37,494 nucleotides of DNA, taken from contig JAJTFU010000024.1 of assembly GCA_021299075.1 (NCBI GenBank), positions 1-37,494 of the forward strand, written 5' to 3'. Positions 1 through 8,599 of this stretch are shown piece by piece. Source of the stretch: Novosphingobium sp. (GTDB lineage Bacteria; Pseudomonadota; Alphaproteobacteria; Sphingomonadales; Sphingomonadaceae). The translations under genes were made by a program, and so were the position numbers. The notes under the pieces were generated by a model, which was not told the origin of the DNA, ran no database searches, and saw nothing but the letters and a program-made list of their open reading frames with translations. Position 1 is the stretch's first letter, and every line of letters starts with the position of its first letter.

Positions 1-131
1 GCCACACGATCCAGCTCGACTTCGATCACTATGTCCGCGCGCTGAAGAAGGAGCTGGAGCGCGGCACCAAGCGGGCGGCGGCAGCGGGCAATGCCCTGCC
101 GGTCCGCAGCCGCCAGCCGGAGCTTGCCTGA
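1..131 (+). CDS. 3' end of an unidentified gene (partial)
   Basis: An open frame enters from the left edge, reading from base 3, and ends at TGA 129-131. The visible 42 residues include QLDFDHYVRALKKELERG followed by an Ala/Arg-rich tail. I cannot identify the family from this piece. An amphipathic helix at the end followed by a short basic tail would fit the C-terminus of a TetR-type regulator, but that is a guess. The gene ends 1 nt before the start codon of the P450 gene, so the two are probably co-transcribed. Confidence 0.6.
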   Translation, partial: HTIQLDFDHYVRALKKELERGTKRAAAAGNALPVRSRQPELA

Positions 132-132
132 C

Positions 133-1350
133 ATGAGCACTCGCCCGATCAATCCCTATGACGTCAGCCAGGACGCGCTTTACGTCCATGACACCTGGCG
201 CGAACCCTTTGCCCAGCTGCGCCGCGAAATGCCGATCTCCTGGCGGCCGGAAAGTCCGTTCGGGGCCTACTGGTCGGTCGTGACGCATGACCTCGTGTCC
301 GAAACCGAGCTGCGCCACGATGTCTTTTCCAGCCGCTGGGACCTGGGCAACATCACCATTGCCGAGGCCGTGAACGGCGAGGGTTTTCCCAACTTCATCG
401 CCCAGGACCCGCCGATCCACACCGCCCAGCGCCGGGTGATCGCTCCGGCCTTTTCGCCCAGCCAGATGCAGAAGCTCGACGTGCAGGTGAAGGCCCGCAC
501 CAAGCAGTTGCTCGACGGCTTGCCGGTGGGCGAGACCTTTGACTGGGTCGAACGCGTCTCGATCCCGCAAACGCTGGGGATGCTGTGCATCCTGTTCGAC
601 ATGCCGTTCGATGAATGGCGCGATATCAAGCGCTGGTCGGACTGGGCGAGCGGCGTTTCGGCCGAGAACCTGTCGGAAGAATACCGCGCCCAGTTTCTGG
701 TCCAGATGGGCGAGATGCTGGCCCGCTTCGACCGTGAGCTGGAAGACCGCCGCGCCAAGCCGCCGACCGATGACCTGCTCAGCCGCATGGTCCATTCCGA
801 GGCCATGGGCCACATGGAGCCGATGGAGCGGATCGCCAATATCGCCCTGCTGATCGTCGGCGGGAACGACACGACCCGCAATTCGATGTCGGCGCTGGTC
901 GAGGCGTTCCACAAGTATCCGGAGGAGCTGGAACGGCTGCGCGCCGATGCATCGCTCGTGCCGAATGCGGCGCAGGAAATCATCCGCTGGCAAAGCCCGG
1001 TGACGCACATGCGCCGCACCGCGCTGGCGGACACGGAGCTTGGCGGGCAGACGATCCGCCAGGGTGAGAAAATCGTCATGTGGTACATCAGCGCCAACCG
1101 CGATGAGCGCGTCTTTGCCGATGCCGAGCGGTTTGACGTGGGGCGCGAGAATGCGCGGCGGCACCTGGGCTTTGGCCACGGCATCCACCGCTGCGTCGGC
1201 GCACGGCTGGCCGAAAGCCAGCTCGCCACGCTGATCGGGGAAATGGCCAGCCGCAACTGGCGGATCGTGCCGGAGGGCGAGGCGAGCCGCCTGCCCAGCC
1301 CGTTCCTCCACGGCTTCACGTCAATGCCGGTGCGGATCGAAGCTGCATGA
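133..1350 (+). CDS. Cytochrome P450
   Basis: Soluble bacterial class I-type P450 of 405 residues, expected to hydroxylate a hydrophobic substrate using electrons from a ferredoxin encoded elsewhere (no ferredoxin or reductase gene is in the window). Visible motifs are the I-helix oxygen-activation segment GGNDTTRNS (about residues 243-251), the K-helix ExxR as EIIR (282-285), and the heme loop FGHGIHRCVG (347-356) with Cys354 as axial ligand. The I-helix wording and the THMRRTA segment resemble CYP153-type alkane hydroxylases and related families, but the subfamily and substrate are not settled. The start ATG at 133 is preferred over an in-frame ATG at 91, because the latter lies inside the upstream gene and adds residues unlike P450s. 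It overlaps the next gene by 4 nt (ATGA), so the P450 and the crotonase are probably translated together. Confidence 0.93.
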   Translation: MSTRPINPYDVSQDALYVHDTWREPFAQLRREMPISWRPESPFGAYWSVVTHDLVSETELRHDVFSSRWDLGNITIAEAVNGEGFPNFIAQDPPIHTAQRRVIAPAFSPSQMQKLDVQVKARTKQLLDGLPVGETFDWVERVSIPQTLGMLCILFDMPFDEWRDIKRWSDWASGVSAENLSEEYRAQFLVQMGEMLARFDRELEDRRAKPPTDDLLSRMVHSEAMGHMEPMERIANIALLIVGGNDTTRNSMSALVEAFHKYPEELERLRADASLVPNAAQEIIRWQSPVTHMRRTALADTELGGQTIRQGEKIVMWYISANRDERVFADAERFDVGRENARRHLGFGHGIHRCVGARLAESQLATLIGEMASRNWRIVPEGEASRLPSPFLHGFTSMPVRIEAA

Positions 1351-2219
1351 CCGCCGCGTTCGAGACCATGCTGGTCGAGCAGGAGGGACCGATCCTGTGG
1401 GTCCGGCTCAACCGGCCCGAGGTCTTGAACGCCTATACCAGCCAGATGGGCGCCGAACTGGTCCGCGCGATCCGGCAGGCCGATGGGGATGACAGCATCA
1501 AGGTGCTGATCCTGACCGCAACGGGCCGGGTCTTCTGCGCCGGGGCCGACGTCTCGGCCGGGGCCGGGGCCTTCGATACCGAAAGCGGCGAAGGGGCCAA
1601 GAACTTCGGCAGCCGCGATGGCGCCCGCGCTGACAGCGATTTCACCTCGGCGATGATGGGCGCGCAGAAGCCGCTGCTGGTCGCCTTCAATGGCTCGGCG
1701 GCGGGTGTCGGCCTGACGTTGACGCTGCCCTGTGACATCCGCATCGCTGCCGATACGGCCAAATTCGGCTGCGTCTTCACCCGGCGGGGCCTCGTACCCG
1801 AAGCCGGCTCGGCCTGGTTCCTGCCGCAACTGGTGGGCCTCTCGACTGCGCTCAAGTGGTGCATGACCGGGGCGCTGGTCCCGGCGCAGGAGGCACTCGC
1901 GGCCGGCCTCGTGACCGAGCTGGTCCCGGCCGACCAGGTTGAGGCGCGCGCCCGCGAACTGGCGCTGGAGATTGCCGAAAACTGCTCGCCGGTCGCGCTG
2001 GCGATCACCCGGCAGATGCTGTGGAAGTTTGCCGGCGAGGATAGCCCCAAGGGCGCACTCTCGGTCGATGCCGCGCTCAATATCGCGCTCGGCGCCCGGG
2101 CCGACGTGCATGAGGGCGTCGCCGCCTTCCTGGAGAAGCGCAAGCCGCAGTTCCCGCTCAAGGTCTCGACCGACCTGCCGGATGTTCCGAATTGGCCGCC
2201 GGCGCGTCAGAAGCTGTAG
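1347..2219 (+). CDS. Enoyl-CoA hydratase/isomerase family (crotonase fold), isomerase-like active site
   Basis: Crotonase-fold acyl-CoA enzyme of 290 residues. The first oxyanion-hole strand is FCAGADVSAG (about 63-72) and the second is NGSAAGVG (115-122). The glutamates that perform hydration in classical enoyl-CoA hydratase (in GGGCE and FGQPE) are not present: the aligned stretches read GVGLT and FGCVF. Instead there is a Glu in LVPEAGS (Glu152), the position used by delta3-delta2-enoyl-CoA isomerases of the ECI2/PECI type. So isomerase or another crotonase reaction is more likely than hydration. It overlaps the P450 stop by 4 nt and its 3' end overlaps the convergent MipA gene by 13 nt. 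Linkage to a P450 suggests side-chain or fatty-acid oxidation of a lipid-like substrate, but the substrate is unknown. Confidence 0.88.
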   Translation: MTAAFETMLVEQEGPILWVRLNRPEVLNAYTSQMGAELVRAIRQADGDDSIKVLILTATGRVFCAGADVSAGAGAFDTESGEGAKNFGSRDGARADSDFTSAMMGAQKPLLVAFNGSAAGVGLTLTLPCDIRIAADTAKFGCVFTRRGLVPEAGSAWFLPQLVGLSTALKWCMTGALVPAQEALAAGLVTELVPADQVEARARELALEIAENCSPVALAITRQMLWKFAGEDSPKGALSVDAALNIALGARADVHEGVAAFLEKRKPQFPLKVSTDLPDVPNWPPARQKL

Positions 2220-3043
2220 GACAGCCCGGCCACGGCAAAGGCCTGATTGGCGCTGCCCGCCTCGCGTACGACCGGGCTGTCAGCAAATTTGCCGAGCATC
2301 CGCTTGTAGCTGGCGATCGTGAACAGCCCCAGCCCCTTGCGCGGATCGCCGCCGAGATCGCGGGTATAGAGCAGGCTTGCGCTGGCGCTCTTCCAGCCGC
2401 CGCCATTGGTGCTATAGGGCGCCAGGACATTGCCGGGGCCGACATCGAAATAGGTCCGGGCAAAGCCCTTACCGACATAGTCAGCCGACACTCCCAACCG
2501 CGCAAAGGCACGTTGCGAAACTGGCGAGGACAATGCGACCGAGGGCGTCAGGGTGTAGCTGTCATGGGCGTTCGTTACATCGCGCAAGTAGGCCAATTCC
2601 ACAGACAGGCTGGCGGGTGGGATCAGCACCCCGCGAAAGCTAACGCCGACATTGGCGCCGACCTCGAACGCGGTCTTGCGCTGGCCCAGTTGCGCAACCC
2701 GGGGATCGTCGATCTCGTCGTTCCGTTCCAGCCGCAGCTGGACGACCGGACCAAGGATGAAACGGACCTTGCTGCCCGGCTTGTCCGGCACCAGGTCGGT
2801 ATAGAGGTTGAGCCCGCGCATCTGGAACTCGATGCCAGAGACGCGGCCCTGGACCACCCCGCCGGGCTGGAGGCGGTAATCATCGGAGCCTTCATAGTCC
2901 GGAGCGGCGCCCAGGCCGAAACCGATCGTCAGCTGGTCCCCGCTGCGGGCCGGAGGACTGCGCGGCGGCGCTTCCTGCGCAGCAACCGGACCGGCGAGGC
3001 CCAGCGCCAAAGTCACCGACACACAGAGGGCAGACTTGATCAA
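2207..3043 (-). CDS. MipA/OmpV family outer-membrane protein
   Basis: Predicted beta-barrel of 278 residues in the outer membrane, related to MipA (a scaffolding protein for murein enzymes) and OmpV. The sequence opens with a signal peptide (IKSALCVSVTLALGLAGPVAA, then QEAP), continues with the typical GFGLGAAPDYEGSDDYR segment, and ends in aromatic LSYSF as outer-membrane barrels do. I place the start at TTG 3043-3041 because it lies directly before the signal peptide and is preceded by GGAG six bases upstream. The open frame extends to 3136, but those extra residues are not signal-like and would overlap the divergent GST gene. The role in this organism is not evident; porin-like or envelope-stress functions are possible. 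Confidence 0.82.
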   Translation of the reverse strand: MIKSALCVSVTLALGLAGPVAAQEAPPRSPPARSGDQLTIGFGLGAAPDYEGSDDYRLQPGGVVQGRVSGIEFQMRGLNLYTDLVPDKPGSKVRFILGPVVQLRLERNDEIDDPRVAQLGQRKTAFEVGANVGVSFRGVLIPPASLSVELAYLRDVTNAHDSYTLTPSVALSSPVSQRAFARLGVSADYVGKGFARTYFDVGPGNVLAPYSTNGGGWKSASASLLYTRDLGGDPRKGLGLFTIASYKRMLGKFADSPVVREAGSANQAFAVAGLSYSF

Positions 3044-3123
3044 GGCTTGCTCCGATCTCCCCCGTTGGCGCGGTATAGCCCGGGGGAAGCAGCGCGCAAC
3101 AGGACCAAAGCACGGGGGACCGC

Positions 3124-4110
3124 ATGACCTACACACTCTATGGCGCCTTGGGCTCGCCCTATTCGCAGAAGATCCGCGCGCTGCTGCGCTATCGGCGGCT
3201 GCCCTACATCTGGGTCGACGAAGCCGCGCGGCGGCAGGCGGCGCTGGGGGCGGTGAAGGCGCCGGTGATCCCGGTGCTGGAATATCCCGACGGCAGCTTC
3301 GCCAACGATTCCACCTCGCTGGTCTATGACCTCGAAGCGCGCCATGCCGAGCGCGGCGTCGTGCCGCCGGATGGGTCCCAAGCCTTCATCGCCCACTTGC
3401 TCGAAGACTTCGCCGACGAATGGCTGACCAAGGCGATGTTCGGCTATCGCTGGCTGGAGGAGGTCGACCAGGTGCAAATGAGCCGCTGGCTGGCCTTCGA
3501 TGCGGCCAAGGGCGGCGGGCTGGAGCAGAGCCAGAAATTCGCCGAAATGTTCCGCGCCCGCCAGGTCGGGCGGATGGCGCTGGTCGGCTGCACGGCGGAG
3601 AACTTTCCGCTGATCGAGGCTAGTACCCGCGCGGTCCTTGCCGCGCTGGAGGGCCATGTCGTAAACCGCTTCTGCCTGTTCGGCACGCGGCCGAGCCTCG
3701 CGGAGTTCAGCATCTTCGGCCAGCTCTCGCAGCTCGGCACCGATCCCACCCCGCAGGCGATGATGCGCGCCGACTATCCCTATACCTACCGCTGGCTGGC
3801 CCACATCGATGACATGAGCGGGCTGGAGGGCGAATGGGAGCCCGGCTTTGCCCCGGTGGTGGTCGAATTGGTGCGGATTTCGGCAGCGGTCTATGCGCCG
3901 TTCCTCGCCGCCAACGAAGCTGCGGCGGCGGCAGGGGCCGAGACCTTCCGGATGGAGGCGATGGGCCTGCCTTACGAACAGGGTGTCTTCAAGTACCAGC
4001 TCAAGTGCCTGGCCGACCTGCGCAACCGTTATGCCGCGCTGGATGCCGGCGCGCGCGGCGCGGTCGATCCGCTGCTGGGCGAAGGCTGGCTGGCGCTGCT
4101 GCGGGGCTGA
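3124..4110 (+). CDS. Glutathione S-transferase family protein, long C-terminal domain
   Basis: Protein of 328 residues with an N-terminal thioredoxin-like GST domain: LYGALGSPYSQKIRALLRY (about 4-22), then a VIPVLEYPDG strand containing the cis-proline that contacts glutathione, then NDSTSLVYDLE. The C-terminal helical part is much longer than in standard GSTs (about 200-230 residues in total). That fits the extended GST-like proteins common in alphaproteobacteria, whose substrates are unknown. GGGGGA lies five bases before the ATG. It is divergent from the MipA gene, with an 80-bp gap between the two start codons, and convergent with the DUF885 gene. Cytoplasmic; detoxification is inferred from family only. 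Confidence 0.85.
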   Translation: MTYTLYGALGSPYSQKIRALLRYRRLPYIWVDEAARRQAALGAVKAPVIPVLEYPDGSFANDSTSLVYDLEARHAERGVVPPDGSQAFIAHLLEDFADEWLTKAMFGYRWLEEVDQVQMSRWLAFDAAKGGGLEQSQKFAEMFRARQVGRMALVGCTAENFPLIEASTRAVLAALEGHVVNRFCLFGTRPSLAEFSIFGQLSQLGTDPTPQAMMRADYPYTYRWLAHIDDMSGLEGEWEPGFAPVVVELVRISAAVYAPFLAANEAAAAAGAETFRMEAMGLPYEQGVFKYQLKCLADLRNRYAALDAGARGAVDPLLGEGWLALLRG

Positions 4111-4135
4111 ATCCGCCGCAGCGCCAGCGCAGCAA

Positions 4136-5959
4136 TCAGCCCTTCTTCGTCGTCTTGATCCAGGTACGGATCTTGGCTTCGAGCACCGGCATCGGCAGGG
4201 CGCCGGTGTTCAGCACCTGGTCGTGGAAGGCGCGGATGTCGAACTTCTTGCCCAGCGCCGCCTCGGCCTCGCGGCGCAGCGCCTGGATCTTCAGCGCGCC
4301 AACCTTGTAAGCCAGGGCCTGGCTGGGGATGGCGATATAGCGCTCAACCTCGGCCGTGGCGTCGGTCTTGCCCATGGCCGAGTTGGCCAGCATGTATTCG
4401 ATCGCCTGATCGCGGGTCCAGCCCTTGGCGTGGATGCCGGTATCGACGACCAGCCGCATGGCGCGCAGCATCTCGTCATCCAGCGTGCCCTGGCGCGAAT
4501 AGGGATCCTTGTAGAAGCCCATGTCATAGCCCAGCGTCTCGGCATAAAGCGCCCAGCCCTCGACATAGGCGGTGTTGCCGCCGAAGCGCATGAACGCGGG
4601 AAGCTTGTCGTTTTCCTGCGCCAGGCTGATCTGGAAGTGGTGCCCTGGCGCACCCTCATGCAGGTACAGCGTCACTTCGCCCGGGGTAGTCCGGCTCGGC
4701 AGGTCATAGGCGTTGAAATAGAAGGTGCCGGGGCGCTTTCCGTCCGGCGTGCCCTGCTGGTAGGAACCGCCGGCTTCGAACTTTTCGCGGAATTCCTCGT
4801 AGGGCCGGATCTGCAGCGGGGTCTTGGGCAGGACCGCGAAGTACTCGCCGATCTTGGCATCGACCATCTTGCCGATGTCGTAATAGCGCTGGGTGATCTC
4901 CTCACGGCTCTTGCGCTTGAACTGCGGATCGGTGCGGATGAAGTTGAAGAACTCGGGCAGCGTGCCCTTGAAGCCGACCTCAGTCTTGATCTGCTCCATG
5001 CCGTCGCGGATGCGCTTGACCTCGCTGAGACCGAGCTGATGCAGCTCCTCGGCGGTATAGGGCAGGGTGGTCGAACCTTCGATCAGCAGCGCGTAAAGCT
5101 TGTCGCCGCCCTTCATCTGGCTGAGACCGACGCTGTCGCGGGCCGAGGCGAGGTAGCTGCCCTTGAGGTAATCGAGCAGCCGCTGGTTGGCGGCATAGAC
5201 CTCACCGGTTACGCGGCGGTAATCGGTGGTCAGCCGGGCCTTGTCGGCCTCGGAGAAGTCGGCCGGCATGGCCTTGATTGGCGCCCAATAGGGGCTTTCT
5301 TCCATCGGCTGCTTGAGCTGGGTTTCCAGCTGCTCGATCACGTTGCGGATCGTCAGCTTGGTCTCAACCACGCCAGACTTCTGGCCTTCCTGGAACTTGG
5401 CGATGCCGCGGTCGATCAGCTTCACATAGTCGGCGTGACGCTTCAGGTTGTTCTCATAGTCGGTGACGGTCTTGAACGGGATCCCGGTCTTGCCGCTGGC
5501 CAGCGTCGGGTAGAAGGTGTGAAAGCCGAAGAAGTGGTTGATCGGGCGGACTTCGGTCAGTGCCAGGATCTCCGGGGTCAGCCGCTTCAGCCCCTGGACA
5601 TTGCTTTCCTTGAAGACGCCGTAAGCGATCTGGTCGGTGGGCGAGAGCTTGCTGCGGTCGATCTTTGCCAGTTCGGCCAGTTCGCTGATCGCGGCCTGGC
5701 GTTCGGCCTCGTTGTATTCGGGCGTCAGAAAATCACCGAGCCGGTCGGCATAGCGAGTATCGCCGCGGAACAGCGCCGAGATCGGATTGCGCTTGAGGCT
5801 GTCCTCGTCCGACTTGGCGAAGAGGGCGAAGAGCTTGTCGTGCTCGGTCTGGGCGGCACTTGCGGCAGCCGGGGCGGCGGACTGGGCCAATGCCGAGGTG
5901 CCGGCAAGGGAAGCGGTAAGCAAGGCCGTGGCAAGCAGGGCGGAACGCAGGGTTTTCAT
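4136..5959 (-). CDS. DUF885 family exported protein (predicted metallopeptidase)
   Basis: DUF885 protein of 607 residues, a family widespread in sphingomonads and thought to be zinc carboxypeptidase/dipeptidase-like. The N-terminus is a signal peptide (MKTLRSALLATALLTASLAG, cleavage likely after SALAQ), so it should act in the periplasm. The metal-binding motif is HEGAPGHH at about residue 434. The start at 5959 follows AAGGA seven bases upstream; an upstream in-frame ATG at 6001 would put non-signal residues in front of the signal peptide. A 20-bp palindromic candidate operator (TGTATT/AATACA) lies 29 bp upstream, suggesting dedicated regulation. The substrate is inferred only, probably peptides. 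Confidence 0.87.
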   Translation of the reverse strand: MKTLRSALLATALLTASLAGTSALAQSAAPAAASAAQTEHDKLFALFAKSDEDSLKRNPISALFRGDTRYADRLGDFLTPEYNEAERQAAISELAELAKIDRSKLSPTDQIAYGVFKESNVQGLKRLTPEILALTEVRPINHFFGFHTFYPTLASGKTGIPFKTVTDYENNLKRHADYVKLIDRGIAKFQEGQKSGVVETKLTIRNVIEQLETQLKQPMEESPYWAPIKAMPADFSEADKARLTTDYRRVTGEVYAANQRLLDYLKGSYLASARDSVGLSQMKGGDKLYALLIEGSTTLPYTAEELHQLGLSEVKRIRDGMEQIKTEVGFKGTLPEFFNFIRTDPQFKRKSREEITQRYYDIGKMVDAKIGEYFAVLPKTPLQIRPYEEFREKFEAGGSYQQGTPDGKRPGTFYFNAYDLPSRTTPGEVTLYLHEGAPGHHFQISLAQENDKLPAFMRFGGNTAYVEGWALYAETLGYDMGFYKDPYSRQGTLDDEMLRAMRLVVDTGIHAKGWTRDQAIEYMLANSAMGKTDATAEVERYIAIPSQALAYKVGALKIQALRREAEAALGKKFDIRAFHDQVLNTGALPMPVLEAKIRTWIKTTKKG

Positions 5960-5988
5960 CAAGGCATCCTTTGGCGGAAGGTAATTGG

Positions 5989-6008
5989 TGTATTGCATCA
6001 CTAATACA
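5989..6008. promoter_or_regulatory. Palindromic candidate operator upstream of the DUF885 gene
   Basis: TGTATT (5989-5994) and AATACA (6003-6008) form a perfect 6-8-6 inverted repeat in a locally AT-rich stretch, 29 bp upstream of the DUF885 start codon. The geometry resembles sites bound by GntR-superfamily (YtrA-type) regulators. No such regulator is encoded in this window. The regulator assignment is inference. Confidence 0.35.
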
Positions 6009-6355
6009 GATTCTCGCCGCAGACAAGCGGCAGCGCTGGCAGCGGCTTAGGCTGCCGCGTCGCAGCGCGTGGTCAGGCTTCGATCAACGGCCTGACCAGT
6101 TCGACAGACGGCTCGGGGCGCCACCTGCCCGCGCGCCATGATCCGGCGCGAGGACTTTGCACGCTGTCCCATCGCGCCCTCAAGCTGGCGTTCAGGTGGG
6201 TGGCCTTAAAGGCAGACTGGCAAGCTGCCCTGCCAGCAAGGAACCTGCGGATCACATCCGGGTTCATCTTGATGCGGCGCAGCGATCGGGGCAATTAGTC
6301 CACGGCTTGGAAGGTTTACCGCTGCGGGATGGGGCAGCGCCTGCAACGGAGTGAA
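6009..6355. other. Intergenic region between divergent DUF885 and L,D-transpeptidase genes
   Basis: About 350 bp without a convincing gene. It holds two inverted repeats. One is a 9-bp perfect stem TGGTCAGGC / GCCTGACCA at 6070-6078 and 6090-6098 with an 11-base loop. The other is CTGGCA / TGCCAG at 6217-6222 and 6231-6236. Neither is followed by a T-run. Short open frames exist on both strands but have no ribosome site or recognisable product. The region presumably holds both promoters; I cannot assign -35/-10 boxes. Confidence 0.5.
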
Positions 6356-7786
6356 ATGATGGTTGGGCATGGCTGGGCACTTTGGCGGACGGCGCGCAGC
6401 GCCTCTGGCATGGCGCTGGCACTCGCGGCCGGGGCGGCAATCGCCCAGGCCAATCGCGCACCCGAAAATATCCTGCCGGCCCCGAAGCCGACTGCACCGG
6501 CAACCCCGGTGCCGCCCGCCAATCAGCAGCCTGCGCCGACCAGCCAGCAGCCCGTTGCCACGCCGCCGGTCACGCAGGCTCCGGCCGCGCCGGTGGCCGA
6601 ACCCGAACTGCCGGTGCTGGAGCCGGTGCTTGCTTGGCAAGTCGCCGAGGCCCAGGCGCTGGCCAAGGTGATCGAGGGGATCGGCGAGCACGGTCTGATC
6701 CCGGCCGATTACCAGCTGATCGACCTGCGCGCCGCGATCCTCGCCGGGCCGGGCGCGGCGCTTGATGCCCAGGCCAGCCGGTCTTTCGCCTGGCTGATCG
6801 AGGACATGCGCGATGGCCGCACGCGCTATGATTCGCGCCACCAGTGGTTCGTGGTTGACCCCGATGTCGAGCAGCGCCCGACCGCGACCGTGATGGCCGA
6901 GGCGCTGGCCAGCAAGGATATCGCCGGTGCCATCGCCAGCCTCGCTCCGACCCATCCGGACTATGCCAAGCTCAAGGATGCGCTTGCCAAGGCGCCGGAC
7001 AAGGCCACCCGTTCGCTGATCCAGGTCAACCTCGATCGCTGGCGCTGGCTGCCGCGCGATCTCGGCAAGTTCTACCTGCTGACCAACGTGCCCGAATTCC
7101 AGCTGCGGCTGACGGTCGATAACGAGATCATCAGGTCCTACCGCACGATCGTCGGCAAACCGGGCCGCACGGCCACGCCGCAGCTCGCCGAAGTGGTGGA
7201 GGGCGTGGTCTTCAACCCGACCTGGACTGTTCCGCAGTCAATCGTGAAGGGTGAGGGCCTCGGCGCGCAGCTGCTGGCCAACCCGGCCCGCGCCAAGCGC
7301 GAGAACTACAAGGTGACCAAGGCCAAGGACGGCATGATCTACGTCGTCCAGCAGCCGGGGCCGAACAATGCCCTGGGCTTGATGAAGCTCGACATGCCGA
7401 ACGAGCATGCGATCTTCCTGCACGATACCCCCAACCGCAATCTGTTCAACCTCGCCCAGCGCGCGCTCAGCCACGGCTGCGTGCGGACCGAGCGGGCAAC
7501 CGAACTGGCGATCACCATGGCGATCCTTGGTGCGGGCGTGACGCCGGATGATGCGGTGGGAATCGTCACCTCGGGCAAGTACACGCGTGTTGCGATGACG
7601 CGGACTTTCCCGGTCTACCTGACCTATTTCACCATGGCGTCGGACATCACGGGCAAGATGGGCACCTTCAAGGACCTCTATGGCCGCGACGCCCCCGTCC
7701 TCGCCAGCTTCGCCGCCCCGCGCGCCGCCTGGGACGGCAAGCGCAAGTCGACCGAGAAGGTGATCAAGCTGGATAATCCGCTTTAG
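6356..7786 (+). CDS. L,D-transpeptidase, YcbB/LdtD-like
   Basis: Exported murein L,D-transpeptidase of 476 residues, expected to make 3-3 cross-links in periplasmic peptidoglycan. It has an N-terminal signal or anchor segment (ASGMALALAAGAAIAQA), then a Pro/Ala-rich linker (about residues 40-80), a middle region, and a YkuD catalytic domain. The catalytic motif is SHGCVRTE with Cys375; the upstream His lies in FLHDTPN. The long architecture and the RWRWLPRDLG segment before the domain are typical of YcbB-type enzymes. CGGAG precedes ATG 6356 by five bases; ATG 6359 is an equally possible start. An in-frame ATG at 6329 is less likely. It is convergent with a second, smaller transpeptidase. Confidence 0.9.
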   Translation: MMVGHGWALWRTARSASGMALALAAGAAIAQANRAPENILPAPKPTAPATPVPPANQQPAPTSQQPVATPPVTQAPAAPVAEPELPVLEPVLAWQVAEAQALAKVIEGIGEHGLIPADYQLIDLRAAILAGPGAALDAQASRSFAWLIEDMRDGRTRYDSRHQWFVVDPDVEQRPTATVMAEALASKDIAGAIASLAPTHPDYAKLKDALAKAPDKATRSLIQVNLDRWRWLPRDLGKFYLLTNVPEFQLRLTVDNEIIRSYRTIVGKPGRTATPQLAEVVEGVVFNPTWTVPQSIVKGEGLGAQLLANPARAKRENYKVTKAKDGMIYVVQQPGPNNALGLMKLDMPNEHAIFLHDTPNRNLFNLAQRALSHGCVRTERATELAITMAILGAGVTPDDAVGIVTSGKYTRVAMTRTFPVYLTYFTMASDITGKMGTFKDLYGRDAPVLASFAAPRAAWDGKRKSTEKVIKLDNPL

Positions 7787-7794
7787 TTGGGTGC

Positions 7795-7816
7795 GCCCTT
7801 CGCATCCGCGAAGGGC
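7795..7816. terminator. Hairpin between the two convergent L,D-transpeptidase genes
   Basis: GCCCTTCGC (7795-7803), loop ATCC, GCGAAGGGC (7808-7816): a perfect 9-bp stem 8 bases after the stop of the first transpeptidase gene. There is no T-run on either strand, so it is either a weak bidirectional terminator or a processing/stability hairpin. Confidence 0.45.
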
Positions 7817-7863
7817 CGGTGCTGCAAGTGAGGCCCGGATGGGCCGAACGCACTTAACTAGCC

Positions 7864-8556
7864 TCAGACCTCAATCCGGTCCGCGTAGAGCAGGCGGCCG
7901 CCCGAGAGGTTCCACAGCGCTTCATTGAAGTGCGCGGGCGACATGGCGAAGCAGCCTTCGCTACGGCCCAGGCGGCCGAAGCGGGTGATGTAATCCTCGC
8001 GCGCGTAGTCGGCCGGGTGCATCACGATCGCGCGGTCGAGCGCGTTCGAATTGTCCGGATCCAGCCCTTCGAGGCGCACCGAGGTGCCGTACTTTCCCTT
8101 GTACCATTCGCAGGTCAGGTAGGCCCCGCGCGAGGTCGCTTCCGAGCCGGGGACGTTCGAGAAGGCCTGGAGGAACCCGCTGTGCGCCGGGTCCGAGCCG
8201 CGGCCATGGCTGACGTGGAACGACTTGATCGTGCCCGCTTCCAGGTTGACGAAGTGGAACCGCGGCAGGGTGCTGGGCCGGGCGAAATCGGCGATGCCGA
8301 CAATGTCATGCCGCCAGACGACATTGCCAGCCCGCTGCAGCTCGCGCCGGGCGATTTCCAGCAGCCTGGCGTCATAGGCCGGGTTCGGCTCGGCCATGAC
8401 CGGCAGTGCCGGCGGCGTGGCCGCAGGCGGCACGCCAAAAGCCTCTTCAAAGGCGCGCGCCAGGTTGCGGGCATGGGCAGTGCCCGGCACGGTCAATGCC
8501 GCACCGGCGGCCAGTCCGCCCAGCAAGATGTCACGCCTGTTCATGGCCCCGCTCAT
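7864..8556 (-). CDS. Murein L,D-transpeptidase catalytic-domain family protein (YkuD-like), Tat-type signal
   Basis: Protein of 230 residues. The N-terminus MNRRDILLGGLAAGAALTVPGTAHA has paired arginines, a hydrophobic core and an AHA cleavage site, so export is likely by Tat. The catalytic region reads IVMHPADYAREDY then LGRSEGCFAM, with His and Cys202 in the usual YkuD order but in the variant wording of the 'murein L,D-transpeptidase catalytic domain' family. The start could be ATG 8556 (AGGG just upstream) or ATG 8544, immediately before the twin arginines. It probably acts on periplasmic peptidoglycan. It is convergent with the longer YcbB-like enzyme, so two L,D-transpeptidase types are side by side. 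Confidence 0.85.
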   Translation of the reverse strand: MSGAMNRRDILLGGLAAGAALTVPGTAHARNLARAFEEAFGVPPAATPPALPVMAEPNPAYDARLLEIARRELQRAGNVVWRHDIVGIADFARPSTLPRFHFVNLEAGTIKSFHVSHGRGSDPAHSGFLQAFSNVPGSEATSRGAYLTCEWYKGKYGTSVRLEGLDPDNSNALDRAIVMHPADYAREDYITRFGRLGRSEGCFAMSPAHFNEALWNLSGGRLLYADRIEV

Positions 8557-8599
8557 ATCACCCTGTGGATAACCGACGGCTTAACAGCGTTTCAAGCCC

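Noticed and set aside
3848..6004. Long plus-strand open frame opposite the DUF885 gene
   Set aside because: It is antisense to a gene with a signal peptide and HExxxHH-type motif. The predicted product has no recognisable domain or ribosome site.
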